DNA of 64,000 bases. Source: Cheiracanthium punctorium. Lineage: Eukaryota > Arthropoda > Arachnida > Araneae > Cheiracanthiidae. Position 1 is the stretch's first letter; every line of letters begins with the position of its first letter. The DNA lies in contig JAWZYV010011608.1 of NCBI GenBank assembly GCA_038373885.1, positions 124,001 to 188,000 of the forward strand, in the 5' to 3' direction. Below are positions 11,291 to 23,766 of this stretch, piece by piece. The position numbers and the translations under genes were made by a program. Under the pieces are notes generated by a model. That model saw only the letters and a program-made list of their open reading frames with translations. It did not search any database and was not told where the DNA came from.

Positions 11291-11822
11291 ATATCATCTT
11301 TTATTAAAAAAAAACAGCTCAAAATGTGGAGAAGAAAATTGTATGAAAGCACAGGCAAAGATTGTTTTCTAACATCGCAACAACTTTTTATGTCAGTTCA
11401 ACTTGATCTTTCTGAAGATATTAAAATCATCAACCTTTCATGATATTATAATATGCTTGAAAGGTTGATAGAATCACTTTCTGGAATTTTTTGCATAGTT
11501 GGTAAAAAATTAATCAGCCTAAACACTCCAACTTGCCTAATATAATTGAAAGGTTGATAGAATCACTTTCTAAAATATGTATTATTTTCTTTTATTTGAT
11601 CTTAAGAATTTTTAGGCAATAATGGTGATATTTAAATAGAAGTGTAATAGTCATATAAAAACATTCAAAGTAGGACTCATTTATTGTTTGGAAATTCATG
11701 CAAGCATTAAATCACTTGTCTTTTTTTGCTGCGTTTCTTGATTATTAATATTTTAAAGTAAACTTTTCAAATTTTTCACTTAAATTCAACATATATTCTA
11801 AATAAATTGTAAGCATTTTGAT

Positions 11823-11825
<3 letters not shown>

Positions 11826-11855
<30 letters not shown>
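11826..11855. repeat. Poly-T tract of about 30 bases
   Basis: This uninterrupted T-run lies just upstream of the hAT relic. It is the longest homopolymer in the window. Confidence 0.9.
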
Positions 11856-11860
<5 letters not shown>

Positions 11861-11926
11861 TAATCAGGTATAAGACTAGGTATAGGCAGAGGAATAAGAC
11901 TTTTGGAATATTTCAAGTTATAAAGT

Positions 11927-12112
11927 ATGGCTGAAAATATTAAGCACATATATTTGACAAAAATTGCATTAAAAATATCAAGCATGCCATCATTTGCAGT
12001 AATGGAAAGAAGTTTTAGTACTTACGGACACTCAGCAAAAAGAATCCTTCTATTGATTGAAAGAGATGGAAAATTAACATTTGTTGCCCACAATATTAAA
12101 CTTTTAAAGTAA
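11927..12112 (+). pseudogene. hAT transposase C-terminal relic
   Basis: The frame contains SSMPSF..MERSFSTYG, then RILLLIERDGKLTFVAHN and a closing KLLK. This matches the conserved C-terminal dimerisation region of hAT transposases (pattern SxPASSAxxERxFSxxG...NRLxxERxGKLxxxxxN). The usual 'xxxSKxRNRL' stretch is damaged (HSAKRILLL) and no upstream transposase is readable, so it is a broken copy. Confidence 0.6.
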
Positions 12113-12727
12113 AAAATGAAACTAATTTAGTACAATTTCAAAATATTAATGAAATGAAATTTGTTTCTAACTAAGAAAACTTTTCATCTTCTGAAAATGA
12201 AGATTAATTTTTGTTTCTGTACACCATTCTTGGGGATAAGAAAAAATGAAAAATAAAATTTAGCTTTTCTTTTTGGTGCTCAGTTTAAATCTAATTTTAA
12301 ATTAATCTTATAATATATAGTGTTTAAAATAAGTGTTTGTTTTTTTTTAACTTAAGGATTTTCTGTCAGAAGTTTCCATATGAAAAAATTTCTTTCATAA
12401 CTTTCGAAAGAAAATTATCATCAACGAGAATATTCTCCAAAAGATTATTACTGAGAATTTAACAACACTATGAAAAATAACACTCAGTTACATCTCTGGA
12501 TCTCCATGCCAATAGGACAATCCCCCCCCCCCTCCCCAGACTGGTCCCAAAATTTTATTATTTCTGTAGATATTTTCTGTTACTGGTGCCTATCCCACCA
12601 AAATTTGGAAAAAAAAATTGCCCATGATGGCATTTAACCAGCCCAACCAACCATCGCATGGTTTTAGCTGAGTTCAAAAGTTCTTTAGCATAAAAGCTAA
12701 AATCAGAAAAAAAAGCTTTAGCAAAAT

Positions 12728-12980
12728 GCTAAAATACCTGTAAATACAAGTTCACATAGCATTTTCGATGCCTTAATAGTTTTTCATTTACAATTGTATA
12801 TTAAATGTAGGCATGACGCCTTTAAAGAATTAAGATATCATGCCGACATTTTCATGCTAAAATACCAATAGGTCTGTAGATACAAGCTCGCATAGCATTT
12901 CCGATGACTTAATAGTGTTTCATTTACATTTGTAAATTAAATATCAAAATGTAGAAATGATATCTTTAAAGAAGTAACAC
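12728..12980. repeat. Diverged tandem duplication, about 130 bp unit
   Basis: The blocks 'taaatacaagttcacatagc...cctttaaagaattaa' (about 12735-12831) and 'tagatacaagctcgcatagc...tctttaaagaagtaa' (about 12876-12978) align throughout with small differences. No coding content is seen. Confidence 0.65.
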
Positions 12981-13963
12981 ACAGCAGTAAAAAAACATTT
13001 TTTAAAAATTGAAATTAAAATTAATAATTGTACTTATCATTAAGAGAAAACAAGTTTAATTTTAAGACAGTACAAGCCCAACATAACACATACTGAATTA
13101 ATACTGAATATTGTTGAAATTTATAGTAAATTAAATGTCTTAGTTGTGATTTATATTCTTTTATAAGAAATATTATTTACTATATAAAACGGCATTATAT
13201 CAGGCTTATACATACTTTATCGGTTTTCCTATAGAAAAATATCAAGAATAAAGAAAATAACAAATAAAATATGTTTCTATTATTATTCAAAACAAAGGCT
13301 TTAGCAAAATAGCGAAAATGTCTTGTACATTCATTTTCGCATTTTTGTATAGTCTTTTTGCATTTTGCTAAAAATGCGACCGTAGCGGAAACCCTGAACC
13401 AAGCCAACCATCTTGTAGGAATAACACAGCAAAACTGTGATAACATACTGACAAAAACAGAAAAAAAGCCAAATTCAGTACAAAACAACTAAAAAAAAAA
13501 AATTCCTGAAGAAATACAGCTAGAAAAATCTTCTGAAATTCGAGAAAATATTACCCAATTTTGAAAATTTACTTATAGTAGGGCAGAGGCCTGCTGATCA
13601 AAGTCCCGTTAATTCAAGCTTAGAGGTAGAACCAAGTACGAGGTAATCCTAGGTGAGCCAAAAAAAAATATTTTGCATGCAGAAAACATGGAAGCGACAA
13701 GTTTTGCCCGTTGCTACCATGAGTACCAGGTGCTTTACCCCATGACTATTTGAAAAGTTTTTCTTGTTTTATTTTTGAAAAAGAGGAAAGAGAATTTCTG
13801 CTCAAAAACAAACAACTTTAGATTCATTTTTTAAGCATTAAATAAAGTAAGTGTGATGTTATTTAAAATACATTTTTATATTTGTAACAATTATTTTTTC
13901 ACTATTTGATGTCTCTGTACCTTCATTTATAAAATTGAATTTTTCTGTTTGTTTTTATTATGC

Positions 13964-14043
13964 AGTCTGCATAATCTAAGTTTTCAGTAATCCGAGTTGG
14001 TTTTTGGCCCTGATCAACTTGGATTATCTGAACTCGATTGTAT
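13964..14043. mobile_element. Tigger/pogo-like terminal fragment
   Basis: CAGTCTGCATAATCTAAG at the left and GGATTATCTGAACTCGATTG at the right are imperfect inverted copies. They resemble the 'CAGT.GAA.C...ATAATC.GA' ends of pogo/Tigger elements. The fragment is short and diverged. Confidence 0.35.
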
Positions 14044-14294
14044 TTCCAAAGACGTTTCAGATGTGCAGAAACAGCTGATAAATTTGATTGCGTGCAAACT
14101 GGAATTAAAAGATTTCTGATTATGTGCAGCTGTGGATAGATTCAATAGAATGTGTTGATCTTAAAATCCATACTGACATAATTGAAAGTAGGAGTGAAGC
14201 TGCTTTGCCAATTCATTATCTGGCAAATATAATGAACTCGAAATATGTATTAAAACAGTTATCTTCTGATGAAGAAAATCAGGTTGGGTCTTAA

Positions 14295-14647
14295 CTCTTT
14301 GCCAATGCTGAAAAAAGGGCAGCCGTTGCCATCGCTCGACTTAACTACCAGCAAGGTGGCGGACGATCGAAACGTTCATCGCGTGCCACAGATCTAGAGA
14401 CCCTTTTTTTGACGACAGCTGGCTGTGCTCGCATTCTTCCATTTTTCAGCCGATGTCAGTGCTGTTAAAAATAATCGTGATAATTTTTTTTTTTACGGGA
14501 AAGGACGTGCTAAAAAGTAAAGGATTCTCGTGGAGCTATGTCCCCTGCAACTATTTTTATAGAAATCGAATCTATTCTTCGTGACTGGCAACAGTCAAAA
14601 CGTCAGAGTTTGGTGATCCCAGAGCGGGAACACTGCATGTTAAAGGG
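14295..14647. mobile_element. TTAA-flanked piggyBac-like MITE, copy 1a
   Basis: This 353-bp element is bounded by TTAA at 14291-14294 and TTAA at 14648-14651, ending ...GTTAAAGGG. It is collinear with 25054-25519 but lacks the second hairpin arm. It shares the blocks 'gccatcgctcgactta', 'catcgcgtgccacagatct' and 'actatttttatagaaatc' with the other copies. Confidence 0.65.
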
Positions 14648-14651
14648 TTAA

Positions 14652-15107
14652 CCCTTTCATGCATGATGACCTCGCCATGAGGCCACAAAACTCTGACATT
14701 TTGACTGTTTTGAGTCGCAAAGAATAAATAATATTTTAATAAAATGTTTAAGGATGACATAGTTACATGAGATTCCTTTATATTTTAGCACATAATTTAT
14801 CATTAAAATTATGGATTATTGTAAAATTTATGTCAGAATTTTTTTATCAGTACTGGCATCCTCTGAGAACTGGAGAATAGGATGAAAGTAATCCATATAG
14901 AAGAACAATTGGATAGACTGTCCAGTGCTGAAAAAGTGCATCTGCCACAGCCAGCTGTATTAAAAATGTTCTTTAGCTTGGGCACACGATGGATGATTTG
15001 ATTGGTCTGCATGTTGCTGGTAGTTAGATCAAGTTATGGCAACAGCTTGGTTTTGTGGCATAATGCACAGATAATTTTTTCAGCATTGGGAAGCAAATGG
15101 GAAGGGG
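14652..15107. mobile_element. TTAA-flanked piggyBac-like MITE, copy 1b (diverged, opposite orientation)
   Basis: It begins CCCTTTCATGCATG directly after the TTAA that ends copy 1a. It aligns with the copy at 44861-45342 through 'aactctgacattttgactg', 'gatgacatagttacatgaga', 'ggatagactgtccagtgctg' and 'gctggtagtta'. It ends near GGGGTT at 15104-15109, where the TTAA is mutated. It is much more diverged than copy 1a, so it is older. Confidence 0.55.
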
Positions 15108-15449
15108 TTGTCCTTCAAAGGGCTAACAAGCAAGCACCGTGAATGGCTTGTTCTATTTAATGCTTTTAAAACTACAGATAAAGAAATATATCCATCATCA
15201 ATGTTTATGAATGATGTAATGAAGGAATTAATTTCTGCCCAAAGTGGTGATTTATTTGAAAAAATGTTCTACAGATAAGAACATTGAAGCTTTCTATACC
15301 TTTTTTTTTATTTTTGAATGTTTTGACTAGTAGCTCATTCAGCATTGATAGGAAGAGTATTTTCAAACTTTGGATTAATATGGTCAAAGTTACGAAACAG
15401 ATTAGATTGTGAAAAGGTTCAAAATTTATAAGAGTTCGGTTATCTTAAT

Positions 15450-16143
15450 ATTAAGTGATAATCATTCATGGTTTAAACCTGATCACCATGGTTTAAACCA
15501 AATGTTTTTTTCTCAAAAAGCCAATTGGTTTTTTTAAAAGAATAATTTAAAAATTCCAAATACTACAGATAGAATAAGTTCTGATATCTTTTTAAATTAT
15601 TCTTATATGTATCAACAATAAGGTTTTATATCAATCTAATAGATACCTTATTGTTTTATCATAATTGAAAATTATTAATTAAACTTAAATTGTTGGCTGT
15701 ATTTTTAATTTATTTTTAAAATAGAGGTTTTGTGTTTTAACAACTTATTTTTAAATTTTAAAAATATCATTTTGAACTTATCACCATTATTACTGATGAA
15801 TCTAAGTGCAAGATTCCATGTAAAATGTAGTAAACAATTAATATTGCATTATATTATATACTAAATATGAAAAATAGTATCTCTAAATAAAATATTAAAA
15901 TTGAACTATTTCTATGTCCACATAAGTATAGCAACAATTGTTTATTTACTTTGTTTTAATTACTTTCAGAAGGAATATCAATTGTTATTTGAACATTTTA
16001 CAAATCATTTTATTTATAAGTATGTAATAGGTATTTATAAAAGGATTTAAAAAAAAACCTGGTTTAAACCAAAAAATCCCAGTTTAAAAACAAAAAAACT
16101 GGTTTTTTTTCTTCAAATAAACAGTGTTTTTTTCCAACCCTGG
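15450..16143. other. hAT 3' region rich in GGTTTAAACC motifs
   Basis: Paired palindromic motifs ATGGTTTAAACC(TG) occur near 15469 and 15489, and CTGGTTTAAACC occurs near 16060. The stretch closes with TTTTTTCCAACCCTG at about 16127-16141, which looks like a hAT-type terminus (CAGGGTTGG on the other strand). It probably belongs to the hAT relic upstream. No coding content is seen. Confidence 0.35.
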
Positions 16144-16990
16144 TCACAGCTTATAGAGGCTAGGTTCCCTCCAAAAGAAAGTTCTGTGTGCACCTATTGT
16201 GCTCCCTTTCCAAAAAATGCACATGCAACATTAATATTATATTTTTTAAAGCTTAAACAAGTTGATCATCCTTCATATTCACTAAACAGAACGTGATGAC
16301 ACATTTATGTTGGGTTACAATGTAATACATATATTTTGTTTTGTGTTGCTTGAATGTACTTTTTTTTTTGGTATGTTTAATAATCATTTTTCTTTTTTTA
16401 GGTTGTCTATTACTTAATGATATTGACAAAATTTGAGTATGATGAATTCAATTAGAAATCAAATATTCGAAAACTTCAGAGGAATTCAGAGTGGTTTTAA
16501 ACTAGTTATAATCAAGAGTATAGCTTTTTTTACTCAATATATTTAAAAATTGTTAATTTAATTCTTGTTGAACTTTTTTTTAACTAACAGAGTTTGTCCT
16601 TTTTTAACTAACTGATTTGTGCTGCTTACGTCTGAAATGATCTCTGTATTTTGAATATTTTATAGCTATTGTCTTATCAAAGTAGAATAAGGTGTTTCAC
16701 AAAAGACCCCTAACTTTTGAGATAAATAACTTAAAAACAATGATGGATAGAATCAGGTATGTTGATTTAAAAAAAAAAAATCTAATAATCTTTACCAGAA
16801 ACCTCAAAATTTTAGTTACAAATTATATTGATAGGTACTATACCGGAAGTTCGTGTATCCCTATAAAGAAAGCTCAGACACTGAGAATGATAGTCATTGA
16901 ATATTTCACTGTTGAAATGTGATTAACATATTGTGAAAGAAATTCTAGAAGTGATGTATTTCATGAGGGGAGTAAGTTTTTGTTGTGTTA

Positions 16991-17237
16991 AGGCCGCTGC
17001 AGATACCCAGAGACCGTCGCTGGCCGCTTGGCCAATTATCACTTGTAAGCAATAAATTTTTCGCACGAGAATAAAGCAGGAGATACTCCGGACAATAGGC
17101 AATTGGGGACCATGGATAATATTGCGGTTTTCACCCCATCTATTGTTCGGTAGAGGGTCGCAGCGTCCAAACCCAGTCAAATTTCCCCGTTCAAATACAT
17201 TGTAGCCGCGACAGTCTCTGGGTATCTGCAAAGGCCT
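16991..17237. mobile_element. Harbinger-like MITE (3-bp TTA duplication)
   Basis: The left end AGGCCGCTGCAGATACCCAG continues AGACCGTCGC. The right end, read on the other strand, is AGGCCTTTGCAGATACCCAG continuing AGACTGTCGC. The inverted repeats are therefore about 30 bp with few mismatches. Both ends are flanked by TTA (16988-16990 and 17238-17240). A 3-bp TWA duplication is characteristic of PIF/Harbinger elements. The element is 247 bp and non-coding; open frames crossing it are incidental. Confidence 0.7.
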
Positions 17238-17240
17238 TTA

Positions 17241-20200
17241 GAGTATCACTGATTAAATCACAGCCCCACTGCTACAAGGAAAAGCTTTTAAATGTCATTT
17301 CAAGTTGCAAAAAGTATAAATGGGAAAACAATGCCCATTTAGGTTTTCTGTCTCTTCAAAAAATTTCATGCCAGGCAGCGTGGCTGATGCATTGGTTAGA
17401 AATGTGGGTCCCACGTCCTTTATTGTTACATCAGAAAATGCAATAACACTTGCTGCAGTTATTAAGCATTTTCCGAATAAACATGGACACGAATGTGCAG
17501 CTAAGTCCAGAATCACGCAATCTAGCATGTACAGAATCCTTATGAAGATATTATACAGGCATGTTTTGAGGCATGCGCCAACTTGACTCCGGCCCAGGGC
17601 CTTGTCTCGTTCTCTATTTGCCCTCAGTAAAATCATGATTTTAAATCACCAATTGTTATTCCTATGCATATTCTCCAAATAATTAGCAATTTCGAGCTAT
17701 ACATACCAGTTGGCAAAGATGACAAGACTGCATTATCATGTCATGTCAGTCGTCTGTGTCTATACCTATGCCTACCACTCTTAGTGTCTGCAGTCTCGGC
17801 TTCTCCTTCACCCAAGCACACACTATTTTGCACTAAGACTATTCACAGTGATCCCAAATATTGAAATAGTAATGTTTGAAATACATGATTTAGAGTGATT
17901 TTAATGTTTGTTTTTTTCCCTCCACCAATATAAAAATGACACAAAATACCTCTTTTAAACAATTATAAACTTTTTATTGAACTTCAATATTCTAAAATAC
18001 AGATAACAATAATAAATATTTTTGAAGTTGACTAGGAGCAGAAAACTATCTGTTCAACAAATAAATACACAAGAAAATAGACCATTTGTAAAACTTGAAG
18101 TCACTTAGTACTTTTTAAGTATATATGTATGTGCATAAAATGCTGATTATTTTAACATTTTCAAGTAAAATAATTGTATAAAATTATTACTTCTAAATAT
18201 CATTATGTTCTGCCCTTTTTTCTCAGTTATAAATGCATCATAAAATATTGTTTACACTTTTCCAGGTATTTTCTTCAAATGATTGCCTAGTTTCTTCATA
18301 CTTACAAAATTTGAATTTTTTTGGTTCGCTGCTGTAATTTATTTATTGAGGTATTGCATTTAATTTAATTTTGTTCTATCATAAATATGTACTTGTAATA
18401 TTAATAAAGGCACATTGCAGTATAGTTTTGGTGTACTTCTTTTTTTCTTTTTTAATGTGAACTCTAACACAGATTCAAAAGGATTCTAATCACTAGTAAA
18501 ATGTTTTGAATGCATAACAAAATTTAAAGTTTTAAATTAATATTGGCATGGACTATTTATTTAAATTCTTGTGTGTTTGCAATTGCTTTATTTAAATGGG
18601 AAAAGTATCATAGATTTAGATAACACTTTTCTTAGGTGCAACTAACATTGAAAGCATTATAACATGCTGTAGAAGATAATACATTTTAAAAATATTTATG
18701 TATATTATTACACTTTAAAAACATGCATTACTCTTTAAAAACATAATATCTGTTGAAAACTTATACACAAGTCATTGTCTTAGAACACCTCTAGCACTGC
18801 GATAAAATTGTAGCGAAAAATAACAAACATGTAAGCAATTGGTCAGTTTTTATGAATTATTATTCTGTTATTATTTTTTCTGTTATAATTATTCTGCAAC
18901 TTTTTCAATCTGTATGCATTTAATGCACTTCTATTTTGCCTGCAAAATGTGAAGTTTATTCAGAGCATAAAAATAGCTGTTCAAGATTTTAAAATTATAT
19001 TGAACTTGTCAGACCTAAAACAGGGTTACAGAGCTTAAGACTTATTTAGATGCATAAATCTAGAAAGGGCCAAATAAATAAAAAATGCATTGAACCCTGA
19101 TATTTTATGCAAAGCAAATCTTAATTTCTAGCTTCATAAAAAAAAAGTAATTTACTTTTCAATTTAATTTCACTTAAGTGTAGTTAAGTAATAAACTTAT
19201 TCAAAAAATCTCTACGGAAATAAAAATTAGCCCTTAAAACAGTTTTATAATGCATTTAAATAACATTATTTTAAAACTTTTAAATAACGTACAACTCAAT
19301 AATGAAAGCAAATAAATTATGAATAACATAAATAGTATCCTCTGTTCCATATAGATAATTTATCTTAAACACATATCCACATACATATACACCATGATGC
19401 AAACATATTTTTTTTTTTAATGGAAATAAAATAGTTACATATACAAAAACAAAAAATAAATAAAAATAAGAAAACCAATGATGTTACATCTATAAATGAA
19501 GAATGAGTTTGACTTAAGTGACATTAAAAGTAGAAGTACTGATGAGAAATGAAATTAATACTGTAAAAAAAAAAAGAAAAAAATAATAATATTAATAATA
19601 AAAACAAATGTTATGGCAGTTTAACAAATTATGCAATAAATATTTTCATTTCTTATCAACATTTTCAATATTATGTAAAGTTGAATGAATCTTACATTTT
19701 ATATGTAAATGTATATATATTCATTATTCTCTCATTTCAAAATTTGAATACAATCAATAGATGCACAAGATTAACAAGCTCAGTGTATAAATCATGAATG
19801 TAACACACATTTAAAAATAAGAGTTTTACTGTTTTTCTAGAAACACTGACTTTTAAATGTAAAGCAAAGCAGAAGTTGGTAATGAATTGAATTCAAAACA
19901 GTGCCTCCAAACTAACTTGGCCCAACAAGATTATTTTATATAGTGGGTGTTCTTGGTTTTTCTAGAAATTTAATGCATATTTTAAGAAATTTTAATTATA
20001 AAATAATCTATTCTAATTATAAAATATAGATAATTATCTTTCAATTTAAATAGCTTTTTTTCATGCCCAAACTGCTGAACAGGACAGTAAAGCAAAAACA
20101 TCTTCAATAAACATTGAATATTTTTGAGTCCACAGTTTCAGTCTAAAAGCAAAGTTAAGTTAGCAGATTTCATCCAAGCTTTGAAATTTTGAATGAAGGA

Positions 20201-23100
20201 AAAAAAGAAGTTACTGGTGAAGCTTCAGTTAAAAATATGCTTTCAAAACTGAAGTTATATATATAAATAATCTTGCTTTATAGACCTATTCTAGTTTAAA
20301 TCAACAATTGACAGTTTAATCTGACTAAAATTATCCTTCACAACAAACTCTGATGTCAGTTAAAATGCAGAAGTACCAAAAGAGAACTTTCTTTTAAGTA
20401 TATTTTGCTGAATAAAAGCATAGAAAATCATGAAATCTGGCTTTATCACTGTTTTCAAGAGTTTGGAGACACTAGCATTAAAAATAGATGAGAGACAAAA
20501 TGAAATAAACATTTGATGTACATTATTTTTAAGAAAATGACATTTATAAAAAGGCAAATATTTTAATATTGTGCTCTAATAATTGTCAAAGAGCAGCAAC
20601 ATGTCTCAAGTAGACATTGGTACAGGGAACACATATGGCTTAACATGATGACTAGATTTTCTGAGAATACTTTTAAAAAATTTTCATCACAGAGCATATA
20701 TTTAAGTAAACTTCTAGAGACAAAAATGTTGTTAATTTACTCTAGAAGCAAGCCTAGCACAGTGCAGATTCCATGATAGTTCAGTAACAATTCAGTTTTC
20801 TGAAACTGGTTTATGAAAGACGATATGTTGCATTAGTCCTTGAAGATGATCACTGAATTCTCAAGCATTTTCTAGTTTATGCTTTATAATGTTTAAATGC
20901 TGTTCCAGTAAAAGTGATGAACCATGGTGTAGTATAGTAGCTGATTGTGCAACAAATTGCTGTATATATTCTCAACATAACTTGCCATTCTCATTCATAA
21001 TACTTTTTTTTTCCTCTAACAATTCAATATATATCTAAATTTCAGAATAAATATTAAGAGATGAACAGCATTATTTTAAAGTTGAATTGATAACATAATG
21101 AAGAATCTATTTAATTTTATATACAAGTCACATCTATACACATTTTGAAACATTTAGATAAATAGGTTACTAGGTTAACATGCATAGTTGTTTTCTTTTT
21201 ATTGAAACTTTTTACTGTATTGCATAGTGAGGTAGTGATAAATAATCGCTCTGTGATTATATATTTCATTGTGTGAAATAAATAAATATTATTATTATTA
21301 CTATTTTGCATTTATGCTAGTCATGGTTTTTCTCGCAATTCTTGTTATAGAAGTTCATCTTCATTTACACATATTACATGATGTTTAGCTAATAAATAAA
21401 TCTTATTAATTCAAATAATTTTTCCTGGGGGAAAAATGTAGTTTTTAAACTAGTCTAGTTGCTGAAAAATAATAATAATAGATAATATTAACCTTCCTGC
21501 TTTATTTTTAAAAGCATTTAACTCACATTGAGATGGAATTAAAAGTAACATTAGTTATAATGAAATTGTATTATGATTCCTCCTATTACTTTACATGAAG
21601 AATAATGATTTAATATGCATTTATGGTAATCTTATGATAGCTCATATGTTCATTATATATTAGTTTGTAATGATAAAAGTAAAGAAAAATATACTTTAGG
21701 CAGTACCTAAAATTTCTGAATCTCCATACTGTATTTCTGTGATTAAATAATGAGTTAAGTACTAAATTCAATGTGGAATATGTTTTCCAGTTGACTTGAT
21801 ACATAGAACATTTAGAGTAAGAGTTGAAAAAATTAATGATAAGATGATTATATTTCTTAAAGAAGGAAAAGAGTAGCTAAAGGTTGAATGCTTCTTATTA
21901 ACTTAGTTTTTTAGATGGTTAATACTTCAGTTCTTCAGTTATTACTTAAAAAAATTGGAAAATTAATATAATATAAAATTTTTTTATGGAAATTCTAAAA
22001 CTGTATTTACACTGAGATTTATTCAGATGTAAGTGTAAAGTTGATTTTATCATGTTATTTTTTGAAGTAATCTGAAAAGAAAGGTTTTAAAGAATAAAAA
22101 GGAATAAGTGGAAACACATTTTTTTTAATTATCGAATTTCTGTCACAAAATAGATAATAGCAGTTTTGAAAAATTATAACGAAGTTTATTATATTATATC
22201 AAACATGACTTTGTGAATTATATTTCTCAAAACTGTAAATAATAATATATGAGGTTATTTTTTTCTTAACTACTTTTGGATTTCAACAGAAATATAATAG
22301 AAACAAAATAAGATATTCTATATGAAGGTCAATGATTGTTTAAAATATGAATGCTAAAAATTCACATGATGATGATTATGCACATTTAGTTATGAATAAA
22401 AATATTTCAGTTATTTCATATGTTGAAAATAAATAGTAAATGCAAATAAATTAATAGTTCTAATAAGCTCAGGCACACAATTCATATCAGATTTATATGG
22501 ACAAGTTTTTTGGCATATTATAAACAGAGCAAGTGATAAAGTATTTGTGTGAAAATATGTATAATTTTTATATTTGTTATACATCTAATCTAAAATCTTT
22601 GTTGGAATGTGTTAACAGTGAACTAATGCCTTTCATTTAATCTTATTTATGTATCATTTATATAAACATCTAAGTGAAATATTTGGGAAACTAGCATAGT
22701 ACTATAGTAAATATATGCATTTAGCATTTTTAGAATCAATCTACTGAATGATAGTGTAATAGCTATTAAAGAATAGTGTTCTGTTTGTTAAAATTCAATC
22801 GCCATCAAATTTATACTATATAGTTTAACATTTATAAACATTTGCGTCTTAAAGCTAATAAACGTTTTCTAATATTTTTAACAAGAAAATAGTTTTGTAT
22901 ATTTTGCATTTTTAGAGCTAAGCAATATCCAAGTGTTCATAACAGATTTTTGTGAAAATCTTTGTGTGCAATCTTTTCTTCCAATTCTTCAAGAAAAGTT
23001 TCTTTACTGATAAACACAGATAGATGTACCAACATCAATATTCAACTCCTGCGATTAAAGATTTCAATTTGCGTTTCACAATTTAGAATGTAAATTATCT
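17241..23100. other. AT-rich gene-free DNA between ZIP11 and the NR4A 3' end
   Basis: No homology-supported exon was found on either strand. The part 17940-23100 is very AT-rich and visibly free of recognisable MITEs, unlike the flanks. It could include an alternative long 3' UTR of the NR4A gene: an AATAAA on the minus strand lies near 17970. The sequence alone does not show this. Confidence 0.4.
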
Positions 23101-23126
23101 CACTTTTCTTTCATGCCTTTTTCTCC

Positions 23127-23509
23127 TTTATTCTGGCATTCTCGTAAGGTAGACTAAACACTTGCAGTTGATGGGCAGGTGTTTCCACTTCACTTTTCTT
23201 TTGAGTTTATACAGAAGGCTAAACACACTAGCTGAAACGAAGCTTGATGTGTTTGGTTTGTATTCTATTGCACTAAAAATGACATACAGGTTGGTTTAAT
23301 CTATGTTCCATGTAGACGAATTTCTCTGCACATGGGCAGAAGGGTGGACTTCGCACAGGGTGCGAAAGTTGTCTTGAGGAGGGGTCATGCCCTCGCTCGG
23401 TCGGGGCCAAACTTGGAGCCTCGCACCCAGCGGGGCCTGTTTTTCGCACCCTGCTAGCCACCCCGAGCTTCAGGCAAAAAAGGGATCCAGATATTTTTTA
23501 CTGGACTTC
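23127..23509 (-). other. Proposed NR4A 3' UTR (proximal poly(A) signal)
   Basis: The NR4A stop codon is at 23510-23512. The first AATAAA on the minus strand downstream is at 23127-23132. The interval includes an unusually GC-rich patch (about 23340-23465) with a perfect 7-bp hairpin, TTCGCAC-AGG-GTGCGAA (23350-23366). The true cleavage site needs transcript data. Confidence 0.4.
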
Positions 23510-23766
23510 TTAGAAGGGTAGACTGGAGGTGAAGACAGCCTCGAGCGATGCTGGAGGTGGCACTAGATCCTCGAGCCGAAGATAGAATATGCGCTGCAGC
23601 CCTCTGGCAGACAATGTCCTTAGTTCAGGCAGTTGTGCTAAGAGTCGGCTGAAGTAATGGCGCTTTTTCTGGGCCTCTGCATTGTAAGTTACGTGGTCTC
23701 GAAGTGAGCCAATGATCTTCATCTGCAGTTGTTCTACTCGTTGTGGCTCTTTCAAACCATGTCTTT
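23510..23766 (-). CDS. Hr38: NR4A exon 10 (C-terminal ligand-binding domain and stop)
   Basis: It begins [15 protein letters not shown], continues [19 protein letters not shown] and [16 protein letters not shown], then LEDLVPPP, and ends ...FTSSLPF followed by TAA (23510-23512). The LPF terminus is conserved in the family. Confidence 0.98.

Larger units (their letters stand above)
14118..15431 (+). pseudogene. hAT transposase relic, interrupted by two inserted elements
   Basis: The first piece (14118 to about 14290) reads DYVQLWIDSIECVDLKI, then ESRSEAALPIHYLANIMNSK and LSSDEEN, matching the mid-region of hAT transposases that precedes the insertion domain. Sequence homology then breaks at TTAA (14291) where two TTAA-flanked elements are inserted (14295-15107). 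A final in-frame piece (15333-15431) reads HSALIGRVFSNFGLIWSKLR and NRLDCEKVQNL, then stops; this is the C-terminal signature (ER.FS.FG..WSKLRNRL). A poly-T run at 15300-15310 and internal stops show that it is dead. The element may extend to about 16141, where ...TTTTCCAACCCTG resembles a hAT terminus. Confidence 0.6.

Noticed and set aside
17295..17636. Long overlapping open frames on both strands (113 and 88 codons)
   Set aside because: They are mirror frames of the same DNA with no recognised family; neither strand has support over the other.
23273..23461. 62-codon minus-strand frame just after the NR4A stop
   Set aside because: It is best explained as the GC-rich start of the 3' UTR; no domain is seen.
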